Shown here: positions 46,780 through 57,452 of the stretch, piece by piece
Layout of the letters: the number at the start of each line of letters is the position of its first letter
Numbering within the stretch: position 1 is the stretch's first letter
DNA from: Acidovorax sp. GBBC 1281
Lineage (GTDB): Bacteria > Pseudomonadota > Gammaproteobacteria > Burkholderiales > Burkholderiaceae_C
Direction of reading: 5' to 3'
Assembly (NCBI RefSeq): GCF_028473645.1
Contig: NZ_CP097269.1
Location: forward strand, 2,932,001-2,996,000
DNA: 64,000 nucleotides
Notes under the pieces: generated by a model
The model's database searches: none
What the model saw: only the letters and a program-made list of their open reading frames with translations
Told to the model about the DNA's origin: nothing
Made by a program: the position numbers and the translations under genes

Positions 46780-48267
46780 TCAGAGCAGCACGATGTCGTA
46801 CTGCTCCTGCCCCACCGCCGTTTCGGCCTGCAACGAGATGGGCTTTCCGATGAAGTCCGACAGCCCCGCCAGGTGCTGGCTCTCCTCGTCGAGGAACAGC
46901 TCCACCACGCGCGGCGAGGCGACCACGCGAAACTCGCGCGGGTTGAACTGGCGCGCCTCGCGCAAGATTTCGCGCAGGATGTCGTAGCACACGCTGCGCG
47001 CGGTCTTCACAATGCCTTTGCCCTGGCAATGCTCGCAGGGTTCGCACAGCATGTGGGCCAGGGATTCGCGGGTGCGCTTGCGCGTCATCTCGACCAGGCC
47101 CAATTGCGAAAAGCCCCCGGCCATGGTCTTGACCCGGTCGCGCGCGAGCTGCTTCTTGAACTCCGCGAGCACGGCCTGCTGGTGGTCTTCACGCGCCATG
47201 TCGATGAAGTCCGCAATCACGATGCCGCCTAGATTGCGCAGCCGCAACTGCCGTGCGATGGCCTGCGCCGCCTCCAGGTTGGTCTTGAAAATGGTGTCGT
47301 CGAAATTGCGCGCGCCCACATAACCGCCCGTGTTCACATCGATGGTGGTCAGTGCTTCGGTCTGGTCCACGATCAGGTAGCCGCCCGACTTCAGATCGAC
47401 GCGCCGGCCCAGGGCCCGGCCGATTTCCTCGTCGATGCCATACAGATCGAAGATGGGTCGCTCGCCCTTGTACAACTGCAGCTTGGGCGCTGCAGCCGGC
47501 ATGAACTCGTGCCCGAAGGCCTGCAGTGCGGAAAACTGTTCGCGCGAGTCGATGCGGATGGTGGCCGTCTCCTCCCCCACCAGATCGCGCAGCACGCGTT
47601 GCAGCAGGCTCAGGTCCTGGTGCAGCAGCGACATGGGTGGCAGACGCAGCGAGGCATCCTTGATGCGCGTCCAGGTCTTGCGCAGGTAGGCGATGTCTTC
47701 GGCCAGTTCGGCGTCGGTGGAGTCCTCCCCATTGGTGCGCAGGATGAACCCGCCGCCGCCGCCCGACGCCTTGTCGCCCACCAGTGCCTGCAGCCGCCCG
47801 CGCAGGGCATCGCGCTCGTCGGCGGGGATCTTCTGCGACACGCCCACATGGTCGTCCTGGGGCAGAAACACCAACAGCCGTCCCGCGATGCTGATCTGCG
47901 TGGACAGGCGCGCGCCCTTGGTGCCGATGGGGTCCTTGATGACCTGCACCATGAGCGACTGGCCTTCGAATACCTGTTTCTCGATCGGCACCGGTGGCTC
48001 GCCCTTGCGCGCGAACATGGGTGCCTCGCCGCCTTCCTGCCGGTGCCACACGTCCGCCACGTGCAGGAACGCCGCGCGCTCCAAGCCGATGTCGATGAAC
48101 GCCGACTGCATGCCGGGCAGCACGCGCGAGACCTTGCCCAGATACACGTTGCCCACCAGGCCCCGCTCCAGGGTGCGTTCCACGTGCAGTTCCTGCACCG
48201 CGCCGTGCTCGACCACCGCCACGCGGGTTTCTTGGGGGGACCAGTTGATCAGGATGTCTTGTTGCAT
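46780..48267 (-). CDS. rng: Ribonuclease G
   Basis: 495 residues. Endoribonuclease maturing 16S rRNA 5' ends and degrading mRNA. S1 domain (about 35-125) starts at TRVAVVEHGAVQELHVER and GNVYLGKVSRVLPGMQSAFI; the DNase I-like catalytic part has TTIDVNTGGYVGARNFDDTI and GIVIADFIDMAREDHQQAV with metal-ligand Asp residues; the Zn-link is CEPCEHCQGKG. It lacks the long RNase E tail. Start MQQDILINW. It follows maf at 76 bp. Confidence 0.95.
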   Translation of the reverse strand: MQQDILINWSPQETRVAVVEHGAVQELHVERTLERGLVGNVYLGKVSRVLPGMQSAFIDIGLERAAFLHVADVWHRQEGGEAPMFARKGEPPVPIEKQVFEGQSLMVQVIKDPIGTKGARLSTQISIAGRLLVFLPQDDHVGVSQKIPADERDALRGRLQALVGDKASGGGGGFILRTNGEDSTDAELAEDIAYLRKTWTRIKDASLRLPPMSLLHQDLSLLQRVLRDLVGEETATIRIDSREQFSALQAFGHEFMPAAAPKLQLYKGERPIFDLYGIDEEIGRALGRRVDLKSGGYLIVDQTEALTTIDVNTGGYVGARNFDDTIFKTNLEAAQAIARQLRLRNLGGIVIADFIDMAREDHQQAVLAEFKKQLARDRVKTMAGGFSQLGLVEMTRKRTRESLAHMLCEPCEHCQGKGIVKTARSVCYDILREILREARQFNPREFRVVASPRVVELFLDEESQHLAGLSDFIGKPISLQAETAVGQEQYDIVLL

Positions 48268-48343
48268 GGGGTCGGAAAAAAGTGGCCACCCATGATGCCT
48301 GAAACCCGCCTGAATGGCGGGCTCACCAAACCCACATCGGCAT

Positions 48344-48973
48344 TCAGTCGCGCAGCATGCCGGCCGAGCGCAGCAGTTGCGCCGTCTCGAACAGGGGCAA
48401 TCCCATGATGCCGGTATAGCTGCCGGCCAGGTGCGACACGTACTGCGCCGCGGGCCCCTGGATGCCATACGCCCCGGCCTTGCCCATGGGCTCGCCGCTG
48501 TCCACATATGCCGCGATCTGGGCGGGAGTGAGCGCGGCAAAGGTCACTTTAGAGACCGACAGCGCGACCGACCGCGTTTCGCCGTGCTGCAGGGTCACCG
48601 CCGTGAGCACGCGGTGCGTGCGCCCCGACAACTCGCCCAGCATGCGGCGCGCGTCGGCGGCATCCTCGGGCTTGCCGTAGATCGTGCGGCCCCAGGCCAC
48701 CGTGGTGTCCGAGCAAAGGATGGGCGCATCCGGCAACCCGCGCCGGGCACGGCGGGCGACGGCCGCATCGAGCTTGAGCCCCGTGACGCGCTGCACATAG
48801 CGGGCGGGCGGCTCGCTGGCCAGCGGCACCTCGATGGCCTCTGCATCTTCCGCCACATCGCCATCGGCATTGGGCAGCAGCAGTTCATGGCGAACCCCCA
48901 ACTGATCGAGCAGTTGGCGGCGGCGCGGGCTTTGGGATGCGAGATAGATGAAGGAAGGAATAGAGGACGGCAC
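48344..48973 (-). CDS. maf: Maf-family nucleotide pyrophosphatase
   Basis: 209 residues. Hydrolyses dTTP/UTP or modified NTPs. IYLASQSPRRRQLLDQLG is the family start, APILCSDTTVAWGRTIYGKP holds the catalytic Asp, and YGIQGPAAQYVSHLAGSYTG the C-terminal signature. The family N-terminus needs a GTG start at 48973 (VPSSIPSF); no ATG is nearby and the track upstream is unrelated. YhdE-type (dTTP/UTP) activity is likely but not certain. Confidence 0.92.
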   Translation of the reverse strand: MPSSIPSFIYLASQSPRRRQLLDQLGVRHELLLPNADGDVAEDAEAIEVPLASEPPARYVQRVTGLKLDAAVARRARRGLPDAPILCSDTTVAWGRTIYGKPEDAADARRMLGELSGRTHRVLTAVTLQHGETRSVALSVSKVTFAALTPAQIAAYVDSGEPMGKAGAYGIQGPAAQYVSHLAGSYTGIMGLPLFETAQLLRSAGMLRD

Positions 48974-49077
48974 GGGGCGCGAGGATAGCCGATCGTTCTC
49001 GCTGCGCCGCTTCGGTTCGCCGTCGGCTGCTTCGGGAACCGGCGGCCCTGCGCTGCCAGCCTTTTCAAGAATGGCGC

Positions 49078-49704
49078 ATGACCTTCTTTCCCACATTGGA
49101 GACACCGCGGCTCAGGCTGCGCAAGATGGTGGCGGCCGATGCCCCGGCCATGCTCGCCATGCATGCGGATGCGGAGTCGAGGCAGTGGGCCGGCTACAAC
49201 GCGATCCATGACCTGGAGGGCGCGATGGATTTCGTGAACTGGACCGATCAATTGACGCAGCGGCCCGTTCCGGGATTCTGCTGGGCCATCGAGCGCAAGG
49301 ACGCGCCGGGCATGATCGGGCAATGCAACTTCACGCAATGCGACGCCGCCACGCTCAGCGCCGCACTGGGCTATGAACTGGCGGCGCCATACCAGGGCCT
49401 TGGCTTCATGAACGAAGCGATCGGCAGGGTGCTGAACTGGTGCTTCCTTCATCTCCAGCTGATGCGCATCAGCGCCACGGTGCATCCCGACAACCTGCCA
49501 TCGATCCGCATGCTGCAGCGCTGGATGTTCCAGCGGGAAGGGCTGCTGCGCAGTGCAGGATTCTGGAGCGGACGGCACCATGATCTGCTGTCATTCAGCC
49601 TGCTGGCCATGGAGTTCGCGCCCGCCTATGCCCTGCAGGCGCAAGGACACGCCGCCGCCCTCAGCGCAACGGCTGCGCGGGCCGAAGAATTGGCCGAGGC
49701 CTGA
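49078..49704 (+). CDS. GNAT acetyltransferase, RimJ/RimL-like
   Basis: 208 residues. TPRLRLRKMVAADAPAMLAM (first strand and helix), ELAAPYQGLGFMNEAIGRVL (acetyl-CoA pyrophosphate loop region) and HPDNLPSIRMLQRWMFQREG (typical of the RimJ/L group). Acceptor unknown: protein N-termini or small amines are possible. It is inserted on the opposite strand between maf and rlmH, which usually adjoin, so it is probably a later arrival in this housekeeping block. Confidence 0.88.
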   Translation: MTFFPTLETPRLRLRKMVAADAPAMLAMHADAESRQWAGYNAIHDLEGAMDFVNWTDQLTQRPVPGFCWAIERKDAPGMIGQCNFTQCDAATLSAALGYELAAPYQGLGFMNEAIGRVLNWCFLHLQLMRISATVHPDNLPSIRMLQRWMFQREGLLRSAGFWSGRHHDLLSFSLLAMEFAPAYALQAQGHAAALSATAARAEELAEA

Positions 49705-49723
49705 CAACACCGCCGTCAGCCGC

Positions 49724-50191
49724 TTATTCGCGGTGGTAGGGGTGCCCCGCGTTCACCGACCACGCCCGGTAAAGCTGCTCGATCAGCAGCACCCGCACCA
49801 TGGCGTGCGGCAAGGTCAGGTCGGACAGCCGTATGCGCTCGTGCGCAGCCTGCCGAAAGGCGGGATCCAGGCCATCGGGCCCGCCGATGACCAGGGCCAC
49901 GTCGTCGCCCCCCAATTGCCAGCCTTTGAGGCGCTCCGCGAGTGCTTTGGTGGTGAGGGACGTGCCCCGCTCGTCCAGCGCCACCACGCGGGTGCCGCGG
50001 GGTATGGCCGCCTCGATGCGCTCGCGCTCGGCGGCGTAGAGCGTCTCCAGCGTCTTGGAGCCGCGCGGCTCGGTCTTCACCGCCTTGAGCTCGACCTTCA
50101 GTTCCGGAGGAAACCGCTTGGCGTAGTCGTCGTAGGCCGTCTGCGCCCAGTCGGGCACCCGCTGGCCCACGGCCACGATCAGCAACTTCAT
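49724..50191 (-). CDS. rlmH: 23S rRNA (pseudouridine-1915-N3) methyltransferase RlmH
   Basis: 155 residues, the usual length. SPOUT trefoil-knot enzyme: [60 protein letters not shown], and [20 protein letters not shown]. It is 20 bp downstream of rsfS in the same operon. Confidence 0.97.
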   Translation of the reverse strand: MKLLIVAVGQRVPDWAQTAYDDYAKRFPPELKVELKAVKTEPRGSKTLETLYAAERERIEAAIPRGTRVVALDERGTSLTTKALAERLKGWQLGGDDVALVIGGPDGLDPAFRQAAHERIRLSDLTLPHAMVRVLLIEQLYRAWSVNAGHPYHRE

Positions 50192-50210
50192 CGATCGCTC
50201 AGGCGCTGGT

Positions 50211-51041
50211 TCAGCCCCTGCGGGTCGGCGACTTCTTGGCGGCGGGGCGCTGCTTGGCCGCCGTCTTCACGGTGCCAGCACGGGGCGCCGCCTTGGGGGC
50301 CGCAGCGGCGGTGGAGCGGCCCGGAGCCTTCTTGGCAGCGGGCTTGCCCGCCGTCTTCTTGGCGATGGGCTTGACCACCAGGGTCTTGATGGGCGCCTTG
50401 GCCACCGGCTTGGCGGTCGTCTTGGCCGCCGTTTTCGCGGTCGTCTTTGCAGGCGCGGCCTGCTTCACGGCGCCACGGCCGGCCGGCTTTCCGGTCGTCT
50501 TGGCAGCAGTCTTGGCCGGGGCTTTCGCAGCGGGGGCCTTGGCGGCGACCTTGCTCACGCCGGGCTTGCGGGGGGGTTGTTCGGGAGCGGCGGCGGCCTT
50601 CTTGGCGGCGGGCTTTTTCTTGGCAGTGCCTGCCGCGCCTTCCACAGCCTTGGGTTTGGCAGCGCCGAGCTTCAGGCGCACGGGGGTATCGCCCCAGATC
50701 TCTTCCAGGCGGTAGTACTGGCGGATGGCCGGCTGCATGATGTGCGCCACGGCGGCGCCGCAGTCTACGATGATCCACTCGCCGTTGTCCTCACCCTCGA
50801 TGCGGGGCTTGCCGAAGCCCGCTTCGCGCACCGCATCGCGCACGCTGGCCGCCAGCGCCTTGGTCTGGCGGTTGGAGGTGCCCGACGCCACGATCACGCG
50901 CTCGAACAGCGGCGAGAGGTGCTCGGTGTTGAACACCTGGATGTCTTGCGCTTTGACGTCTTCCAGTCCATCGACGATGGCGCGCTGGAGCTTGGTGACG
51001 TCTTTCTTGGCAGCGGATTCCGATTTGGAGGAGGTGGTCAT
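50211..51041 (-). CDS. rsfS: Ribosomal silencing factor RsfS with a long histone-H1-like C-terminal tail
   Basis: 276 residues. The RsfS domain is in the first 130 ([60 protein letters not shown]), closing with [16 protein letters not shown]. Binds L14 (RplN) and blocks subunit joining in starvation. Residues 131-276 are a low-complexity Lys/Ala/Pro tail of AAKxxAK repeats, absent from E. coli RsfS (105 residues). The tail could bind rRNA or DNA; that is inference. Start MTTSSKSE. Confidence 0.95.
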   Translation of the reverse strand: MTTSSKSESAAKKDVTKLQRAIVDGLEDVKAQDIQVFNTEHLSPLFERVIVASGTSNRQTKALAASVRDAVREAGFGKPRIEGEDNGEWIIVDCGAAVAHIMQPAIRQYYRLEEIWGDTPVRLKLGAAKPKAVEGAAGTAKKKPAAKKAAAAPEQPPRKPGVSKVAAKAPAAKAPAKTAAKTTGKPAGRGAVKQAAPAKTTAKTAAKTTAKPVAKAPIKTLVVKPIAKKTAGKPAAKKAPGRSTAAAAPKAAPRAGTVKTAAKQRPAAKKSPTRRG

Positions 51042-51184
51042 CAGGCGTTTGTCTAAAAAGGATGGGCCAATACTAGCGTGCAACCCGGGCATCGGCCAAT
51101 GCGGCGGGCCCGGGTGGCGATTCGGCCATCCCGTGCACATCAAGGGTGTTTTTGGCCTTGGGCGCTCATGGGATGAGCGCGGGC

Positions 51185-51203
51185 AGCTATTGAAATTATA
51201 GCT
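51185..51203. repeat. Short palindromic interspersed repeat, copy 4
   Basis: AGCTAT and ATAGCT arms around TGAAATT, inside the 192-bp gap between hemF and rsfS. In reverse it reads ATAGCTGCCCGCGCT, matching ATAGCTGCCTGCGCT in copy 5 at 59340. No terminator T-run. Confidence 0.65.
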
Positions 51204-51233
51204 TTCGGCCTTTTTGCGAACGCACGGGCTGGG

Positions 51234-52199
51234 TCAAAGCCAGTCCCGCCGCACCAGAAAGCGCCGCGTGAGCTCGGCCTCGGGCGAGCCCGGAGCCTCC
51301 TGGCGCTGGTACGACCAGCCCGCCATGGGCGGCATCGACAGCAAGATCGATTCGGTGCGCCCGCCCGACTGCAGGCCGAAGTGCGTGCCCCGATCCCACA
51401 CTAGGTTGAACTCCACGTAGCGACCGCGCCGATAGCACTGGAACTCGCGCTGCCGATCACCGAACGGGATCGCCTGGCGCCGATGCACGATGGGCAGGTA
51501 GGCGCCCAAGAACGCGTCCCCCACGGACTGCACCATGCCCAGGCTGCGCTCGAAGCCCAGCTCGGAAAAGTCGTCGAAGAAGATGCCGCCCACGCCACGC
51601 TGCTCGTTGCGGTGCTTGAGATAGAAGTACTCGTCGCACCAGCGCTTGAAACGCAGGTACAGGCCCTCGCCGAAGGGGTTGAGCGCATCGCGGCAGGCGC
51701 GGTGAAAGTGCACCGCGTCTTCCTCGAAACCGTAGTAGGGCGTGAGGTCCATGCCACCGCCGAACCAGCACACCGGCGCGCCTTCGGCCGGAGCCGCCAC
51801 GATCATGCGCACGTTCATGTGCACCGTCGGCACATAGGGGTTGACCGGGTGGAACACCAGCGATACCCCCATGGCCTCGAACGGCGCACCGGCCAGCTCG
51901 GGCCGGTGCTGCGTGGCCGATGGCGGCAGCGTGGCGCCCCGCACGTGCGAGAAGCCGCAGCCCGCGCGCTCGAACACGCGGCCGCCCTCCAGGATGCGGG
52001 TGATGCCGTCGCCCTGAAGCGGTTCGCCCGGCGCCTTGCGCCACGCATCGTTTAGGAACCGGCCACCGCCGCGCGCCGCGGGCCCTTCGATCTCTTCCAG
52101 GGCCGAGGTGATGCGTGCCTGCAGCCCTTCCAGGTAGGTCCGCACGCGGGTGGCCGTGTCGGCCGCGTTCAGGGCAGGCGCCGGTGCGGGTGCCGCCAT
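51234..52199 (-). CDS. hemF: Coproporphyrinogen III oxidase, oxygen-dependent
   Basis: 321 residues. Oxidative decarboxylation of coproporphyrinogen III in haem synthesis. Motifs [32 protein letters not shown], and [20 protein letters not shown], then [12 protein letters not shown]. The start overlaps the purD stop (TGATG), so the two are coupled. The upstream long frame to 52499 is unrelated sequence. Confidence 0.97.
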   Translation of the reverse strand: MAAPAPAPALNAADTATRVRTYLEGLQARITSALEEIEGPAARGGGRFLNDAWRKAPGEPLQGDGITRILEGGRVFERAGCGFSHVRGATLPPSATQHRPELAGAPFEAMGVSLVFHPVNPYVPTVHMNVRMIVAAPAEGAPVCWFGGGMDLTPYYGFEEDAVHFHRACRDALNPFGEGLYLRFKRWCDEYFYLKHRNEQRGVGGIFFDDFSELGFERSLGMVQSVGDAFLGAYLPIVHRRQAIPFGDRQREFQCYRRGRYVEFNLVWDRGTHFGLQSGGRTESILLSMPPMAGWSYQRQEAPGSPEAELTRRFLVRRDWL

Positions 52200-53479
52200 C
52201 AGCTCTTCACCGCACGGTGGCCGATGTCGCGGCGGTACTGCGCGCCATCGAAATGGATGCCACGGGCCACGTCGTACACGCGCTGCTGCGCCTGCTTCAC
52301 GCTGTCGGCCAGCACCGTCACGCACAGCACGCGCCCGCCCGTGGTGTGCGGCACGCCGTCCTTCAGCGCCGTGCCGGCATGGAACACCATGGCTTCGTCG
52401 GCGTCCGCAGGCAGGCCCGTGATCGCATCGCCCTTGCGCGGATCTTCCGGGTAGCCGTGCGCGGCCATCACCACGCCCAGCGCAGTGCGGCGGTCCCATT
52501 GCAATTCGACCTGGTCGAGCTTGCCGTCCACCGCGGCGCCCAGCACATCGACGAAATCGCTCTTGAGGCGCATGATGATCGGCTGGGTCTCGGGGTCACC
52601 CATGCGGCAGTTGAACTCCAGCGTCTTGGGGTGGCCGGTCGAATCGATCATCAGGCCGGCGTACAGGAAGCCCGTGTACGGAATGCCATCCTTTTCCATG
52701 CCACGGATGGTAGGCAGGATGATCTCGCGCATGGCCCGGGCGTGCACGTCGGCAGTCACCACGGGCGCAGGCGAATACGCACCCATGCCACCGGTGTTGG
52801 GGCCCTGGTCGCCGTCCTTCAGGCGCTTGTGGTCCTGGCTGGTCGCCAGGGCGGTGACGTTCTTGCCGTCGCACAGCACGATGAAGCTGGCTTCCTCGCC
52901 CTGCAGGAACGCTTCGATCACGACGCGTGCGCCGCCTTCGTTGTGCGTCACGCCGTACTTGTTGTCCACCAGCATGAAGTCCACCGCGTCGTGGGCCTCC
53001 TGCAGCGACATGGCCACCACCACGCCTTTGCCGGCCGCCAAGCCGTCGGCCTTAATGACGATCGGGGCGCCCAGCCGCTCCACGAAGGCATGGGCCGCCG
53101 CCGGGTCGGTGAACGTGTCGTAGTCCGCCGTGGGAATGCCATGGCGGCGCATGAAGGCCTTGGAGAACGCCTTGGAGCTTTCAAGCTGCGCGGCAGCCTT
53201 CGTGGGGCCGAAGATGCGCAGCCCGTGCGCGCGGAATTCGTCCACCACGCCGGCGGCCAGAGGCGCCTCGGGGCCGACCACGGTCAGCGCGATCTTCTGG
53301 TCGTGCGCCCAGGCGCGCAGTTCGCGCACATCGGTGATGGCCACGTTCTCCAGCTTGGGGTTCAGGGCCGTGCCGCCGTTGCCCGGCGCCACATAGACCT
53401 TCGTGACCTTGGGAGACTGCGAAAGCTTCCAGGCCATGGCGTGTTCACGGCCGCCGCCGCCAATCACAAGGACTTTCAT
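52199..53479 (-). CDS. purD: Phosphoribosylamine-glycine ligase
   Basis: 426 residues. ATP-grasp enzyme of purine synthesis. [79 protein letters not shown], and [20 protein letters not shown] are diagnostic. It precedes hemF and follows yebC by 82 bp on the same strand. Confidence 0.97.
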   Translation of the reverse strand: MKVLVIGGGGREHAMAWKLSQSPKVTKVYVAPGNGGTALNPKLENVAITDVRELRAWAHDQKIALTVVGPEAPLAAGVVDEFRAHGLRIFGPTKAAAQLESSKAFSKAFMRRHGIPTADYDTFTDPAAAHAFVERLGAPIVIKADGLAAGKGVVVAMSLQEAHDAVDFMLVDNKYGVTHNEGGARVVIEAFLQGEEASFIVLCDGKNVTALATSQDHKRLKDGDQGPNTGGMGAYSPAPVVTADVHARAMREIILPTIRGMEKDGIPYTGFLYAGLMIDSTGHPKTLEFNCRMGDPETQPIIMRLKSDFVDVLGAAVDGKLDQVELQWDRRTALGVVMAAHGYPEDPRKGDAITGLPADADEAMVFHAGTALKDGVPHTTGGRVLCVTVLADSVKQAQQRVYDVARGIHFDGAQYRRDIGHRAVKS

Positions 53480-53561
53480 ACCGGACTCCGATGGGCCGCT
53501 GGCGGCAGGCAGGTGGGCCCTTCGGCGGGCAGGGATCGATTGCAGAGGTTCAGGCTCATGT

Positions 53562-54281
53562 TCATAAAGCAGCGTTGTGATAGACCTCTTGCACGTCGTC
53601 CAGGTCTTCCAGCACGTCGAGGAGTTTTTGCATGCGCGCGGCGTCTTCGCCTTCGAGCTCGATGGTGTTTTCGGCGCGCATGGTGACCTCGGCCACCTCG
53701 GGCACCAGGCCCGCGGCCTCCAGCGCGTTCTTCACCGCTTCGAAATCGGCGTAGGCGGTGAGCACTTCGATGGCGCCGTCCTCGCCCGTGACCACATCCT
53801 CCGCGCCGGCCTCCAGGGCCACTTCCATCACCTGGTCCTCGCTGGTGCCGGGTGCGAAGATCAGTTGGCCGCAGTGCTTGAACTGAAAGGCCACGGAGCC
53901 TTCGGTGCCCATGTTGCCGCCATGCTTGCTGAAGGCGTGGCGCACTTCTGCCACGGTGCGCACGCGGTTGTCGGTCATGGTGTCCACGATGATGGCCGCA
54001 CCGCCGATGCCGTAGCCTTCGTAGCGGATTTCCTCGTAGCTCACGCCCTCGGCATTGCCGGTGGCCTTGTCGATGTTGTACTTGATGCGGTCGGCCGGCA
54101 TGTTCGCGGCCTTGGCCTTCTCGATGGCCAGACGCAACCGGGGATTGGCAGAGACATCGCCCCCGCCCGCCCGTGCCGCCACCGTGATCTCTCGAATGAT
54201 CCGGGTCCAGATCTTGCCGCGCTTTTCATCCTGCCGACCTTTGCGGTGCTGGATGTTTGCCCATTTGCTGTGTCCTGCCAC
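53562..54281 (-). CDS. YebC/TACO1-family translation or transcription regulator
   Basis: 239 residues. [20 protein letters not shown] is the invariant start; [20 protein letters not shown] and [14 protein letters not shown] follow. Members act on translation of proline stretches or as DNA-binding regulators. AGGA is seen a few bases upstream. It is divergent from yjgR. Confidence 0.95.
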   Translation of the reverse strand: MAGHSKWANIQHRKGRQDEKRGKIWTRIIREITVAARAGGGDVSANPRLRLAIEKAKAANMPADRIKYNIDKATGNAEGVSYEEIRYEGYGIGGAAIIVDTMTDNRVRTVAEVRHAFSKHGGNMGTEGSVAFQFKHCGQLIFAPGTSEDQVMEVALEAGAEDVVTGEDGAIEVLTAYADFEAVKNALEAAGLVPEVAEVTMRAENTIELEGEDAARMQKLLDVLEDLDDVQEVYHNAAL

Positions 54282-54362
54282 AGGAGTCCTTCTGGTATTG
54301 ATTTAATCTACTGCCCGCGATTTTACTTTTGACGCATCCACCCCACTCCGCACCCTGACGCC

Positions 54363-55871
54363 ATGGCCGAACCTCTTCTCATTGCCAAGCACGGCACCAC
54401 CGAATGCCACCTGCTGCCCGGCCTGGCCAACCGCCACGGCCTCATCACCGGTGCCACTGGCACGGGTAAGACGGTCACCCTGCAGACGCTGGCCGAAGGC
54501 TTCTCGCGCATCGGGGTGCCGGTGTTCATGGCCGACATCAAGGGCGACCTCACCGGCATCAGCCAACCGGGCAGTATCGGCGACAAGCTGGCGGCCACGC
54601 TCAAGGAGCGTAACCTTCCGCTGCCGGAGCCCCTGGCCTGCCCCACCACCCTGTGGGATGTGTTCGGCCAGCAAGGCCACCCGGTGCGCGCCACGGTGTC
54701 CGACATGGGGCCGCTGCTGCTGGGCCGCATGCTCAACCTGAACGAGACCCAGCTGGGCGTGCTCAACCTGGTTTTCAAGATCGCCGACGACAACGGACTG
54801 CTGCTGCTCGACCTCAAAGACCTGCGGGCCATGCTCCAGTACGTCGGCGACAACGCCAAGGAATTCACGACAGGGTACGGCAATATCAGCGCCGCCAGCG
54901 TAGGCGCGATCCAACGGGGCCTGTTGCAGATCGAGCAACAGGGCGGCACCCAGTTCTTCGGCGAGCCCATGCTCGACATCAACGACCTCATGCAGACGGT
55001 GGACGGGCGAGGCGTCGTGAACATCCTGGCCGCCGACAAGCTCATGAATTCGCCGCGCCTGTATGCCACCTTCTTGCTGTGGATGCTGTCGGAACTGTTC
55101 GAGCAGTTGCCCGAGATCGGCGACCCGGAAGTCCCCAAGCTCGTCTTCTTTTTCGACGAGGCCCACCTGCTGTTCAACGAAGCGCCCAAGGTGCTCGTCG
55201 AGCGCATCGAACTGGTGGTGCGGCTGGTGCGGTCCAAGGGCGTGGGCGTGTACTTCGTCACCCAGAACCCGCTCGACATTCCCGACAGCGTCCTGGCCCA
55301 GCTGGGCAACCGCGTGCAGCACGCGCTGCGCGCCTTCACACCGCGCGATCAGAAAGCGGTGAAGGCCACGGCCACCACCATGCGCCAGAAACCGGGCCTG
55401 GACATCGAAACCGCCATCACCGAACTGGCGGTGGGCGAGGCGCTGGTGAGCTTCCTGGACGCCAAGGGCCGGCCCAGCGTGACCGAGCGCGTGTTCGTGC
55501 TCCCCCCCGCCAGCCAGTTGGGACCCATCACGCCCGCCCAGCGCCAGGGGTTGCTGGCCGGTTCGCTCGTCGCCGGCGTGTACGAGAAAGCCGTGGACCG
55601 TGAATCCGCCTACGAAAAGCTCCAGGGCCGCACCGAAGCCGCCGCCACGGCGCCCGCCAGCACGAAGGGCGGCGCCACCGATGGCGCGGGCGGCGGTGTC
55701 ATGGGCGGGCTGAACGACGTGCTGTTCGGCTCGACCGGCCCGCGCGGCGGCAAGCACGACGGGCTGGTGCAGACCATGGCCAGATCCGCCGTGCGCACCA
55801 TGGGCACCTCGCTGGGCAAGGAAATCCTGCGCGGCGTGCTGGGCAGCCTGTTCGGCGGCCGCAAGCGCTGA
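54363..55871 (+). CDS. YjgR-type DUF853 ATPase (HerA-like)
   Basis: 502 residues. Walker A in [20 protein letters not shown]; Walker B in [20 protein letters not shown]; the family sequence [20 protein letters not shown]. Related to HerA/FtsK-type motor ATPases; the cell role is unknown in the YjgR group. C-terminal Gly/Ala-rich linker ([16 protein letters not shown]) then [16 protein letters not shown]. No HerA partner NurA is present, so a recombination role is not indicated. Confidence 0.93.
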   Translation: MAEPLLIAKHGTTECHLLPGLANRHGLITGATGTGKTVTLQTLAEGFSRIGVPVFMADIKGDLTGISQPGSIGDKLAATLKERNLPLPEPLACPTTLWDVFGQQGHPVRATVSDMGPLLLGRMLNLNETQLGVLNLVFKIADDNGLLLLDLKDLRAMLQYVGDNAKEFTTGYGNISAASVGAIQRGLLQIEQQGGTQFFGEPMLDINDLMQTVDGRGVVNILAADKLMNSPRLYATFLLWMLSELFEQLPEIGDPEVPKLVFFFDEAHLLFNEAPKVLVERIELVVRLVRSKGVGVYFVTQNPLDIPDSVLAQLGNRVQHALRAFTPRDQKAVKATATTMRQKPGLDIETAITELAVGEALVSFLDAKGRPSVTERVFVLPPASQLGPITPAQRQGLLAGSLVAGVYEKAVDRESAYEKLQGRTEAAATAPASTKGGATDGAGGGVMGGLNDVLFGSTGPRGGKHDGLVQTMARSAVRTMGTSLGKEILRGVLGSLFGGRKR

Positions 55872-55911
55872 GGGATCTGCCCCCTCGCAAGAAAAACCAA
55901 GGACCCCTGCC

Positions 55912-56613
55912 ATGATCGACCTGCACTACTGGACCACACCCAACGGCCACAAGATCACAATGTTCCTTGAAGAGGCCGCATTGCCTTACCGCGTGCTGCC
56001 CGTGAACATCGGCCGGGGCGAGCAGTTCCAGCCCGACTTCCTGCGCATCGCGCCCAACAACCGCATCCCCGCCATCGTGGACCATGCGCCCACGGGGGGC
56101 GGCGAGCCCATTTCGGTGTTCGAGTCCGGCGCCATCCTGCTGTACCTGGCCGACAAGACGGGAAAGTTCGTTCCCCAGGACCTGCGCGGCCGCACCGGAG
56201 CCCTGCAGTGGCTGTTCTGGCAGATGGGCGGCCTGGGCCCCATGGCGGGCCAGAATCACCACTTCACGCAATATGCGCCGGAGCCCATCGCCTACGCGAT
56301 CGACCGCTACGTGAAGGAGACCGGGCGCCTGTATGGCGTGCTGGACAAGCACCTGTCCGATGGGCGCGAGTACATCGCCGGCACGTATTCCATCGCCGAC
56401 ATGGCCTGCTACCCCTGGATCGTGCCGCACGAGCGCCAGCGGCAGAACCTCAACGACTTTCCGCACCTGGCGCAATGGTTCGAACGCATCCGCGAGCGCC
56501 CCGCCACCGTCAGGGCGTACGACCTGGTCCAGCGCATCAACACCGCCCCCACCGTGGACGAAGACGCGAAGAAGGTGCTGTTCGGGCAGGACGCCAGCAC
56601 CGTGCGGCGCTGA
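55912..56613 (+). CDS. Glutathione S-transferase, nu-class (YfcG/YghU-like)
   Basis: 233 residues. The N-terminal thioredoxin fold starts MIDLHYWTTPNGHKITMFLE; the Thr-Pro-Asn at 9-11 replaces the usual catalytic Tyr/Ser, as in YfcG and Ure2p-like disulfide reductases. PAIVDHAP and VFESGAILLYLA bind glutathione; a helical C-terminal domain follows. Probable disulfide-bond reductase. It follows yjgR by 40 bp. Confidence 0.92.
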   Translation: MIDLHYWTTPNGHKITMFLEEAALPYRVLPVNIGRGEQFQPDFLRIAPNNRIPAIVDHAPTGGGEPISVFESGAILLYLADKTGKFVPQDLRGRTGALQWLFWQMGGLGPMAGQNHHFTQYAPEPIAYAIDRYVKETGRLYGVLDKHLSDGREYIAGTYSIADMACYPWIVPHERQRQNLNDFPHLAQWFERIRERPATVRAYDLVQRINTAPTVDEDAKKVLFGQDASTVRR

Positions 56614-56640
56614 AACCGCCAGTGCCTTCCAGCAGCGGCC

Positions 56641-57408
56641 TCAGACCCGATCGCTGCGCGCCAGGTGGCTTTCCAGCCTGCGCAGGGCGCCGGTCAACGC
56701 GAGCGTCATGATCCAGTAGGCCAGGGCAATCGCCAGATACGGCTCCCAGTAGCGCGAATAGGCCCCGGCCACGGTGCGCGCGGCATAGGCCATCTCGGCC
56801 AGGCCGATGGCGGAGATCAGCGAGGTGTCTTTCAGCAGCGCAATCGCGTTGTTGCCCAGCGGCGGCAGCATTCGGCGAAAGGCCTGCGGCAGCACCACGT
56901 AGCGCATCACCTGCCCGGGTGTGAAGCCCAGCGAGCGCCCCGCATCGGACTGCCCACGCGCGATCGACTGGATGCCCGCGCGGAACACCTCCGAGATGTA
57001 CGCGGCGGAATTGAGCGTGAGCGCCACGATCCCCGAGATCAGCGCGCCATGCTCCTGCTTGAGCGTGCGCGCGAAGTCGCCCGTCACCAGCAGGCCCGAC
57101 GTCGGATGGATGAACAGCGGCAGCACCGCGAAGTGCATCAGCAGGATCTGCACGAACAACGGCGTGCCGCGAAAGAAGCTCACATACACGGTGGATGGCC
57201 ACCGCAGCAGATAGCGGCACACCCAGCTCAGCGGCGCATGGCGCGCCTGCGCCAGGCGGGCCAGCGCGAGCAACAGACCCCATGTGCCGCCCAGCAACAC
57301 GCACACCACCGTCACGCCGATCGTCATCCACGCGCCCTGGATGAACAGGTCCTTGTATTCCACCAGGATGTCCGGCCGGAACCAGCCAAACCACTCAACA
57401 GGCTCCAT
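56641..57408 (-). CDS. Polar amino-acid ABC transporter permease (HisM/GltK type)
   Basis: 255 residues, about five helices. The BPD transmembrane signature is in SLGFTPGQVMRYVVLPQAFR, following FFRGTPLFVQILLMHFAVLP. Imports a polar amino acid with the adjacent binding protein. The ATPase subunit expected in such an operon is absent on both sides. It is 102 bp downstream of the binding-protein gene, with a terminator hairpin between them. Confidence 0.94.
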   Translation of the reverse strand: MEPVEWFGWFRPDILVEYKDLFIQGAWMTIGVTVVCVLLGGTWGLLLALARLAQARHAPLSWVCRYLLRWPSTVYVSFFRGTPLFVQILLMHFAVLPLFIHPTSGLLVTGDFARTLKQEHGALISGIVALTLNSAAYISEVFRAGIQSIARGQSDAGRSLGFTPGQVMRYVVLPQAFRRMLPPLGNNAIALLKDTSLISAIGLAEMAYAARTVAGAYSRYWEPYLAIALAYWIMTLALTGALRRLESHLARSDRV

Positions 57409-57452
57409 GGCCTCTTCCTCTCATTGGTCGCGTCGGGCGCACAGGCGCCCGC

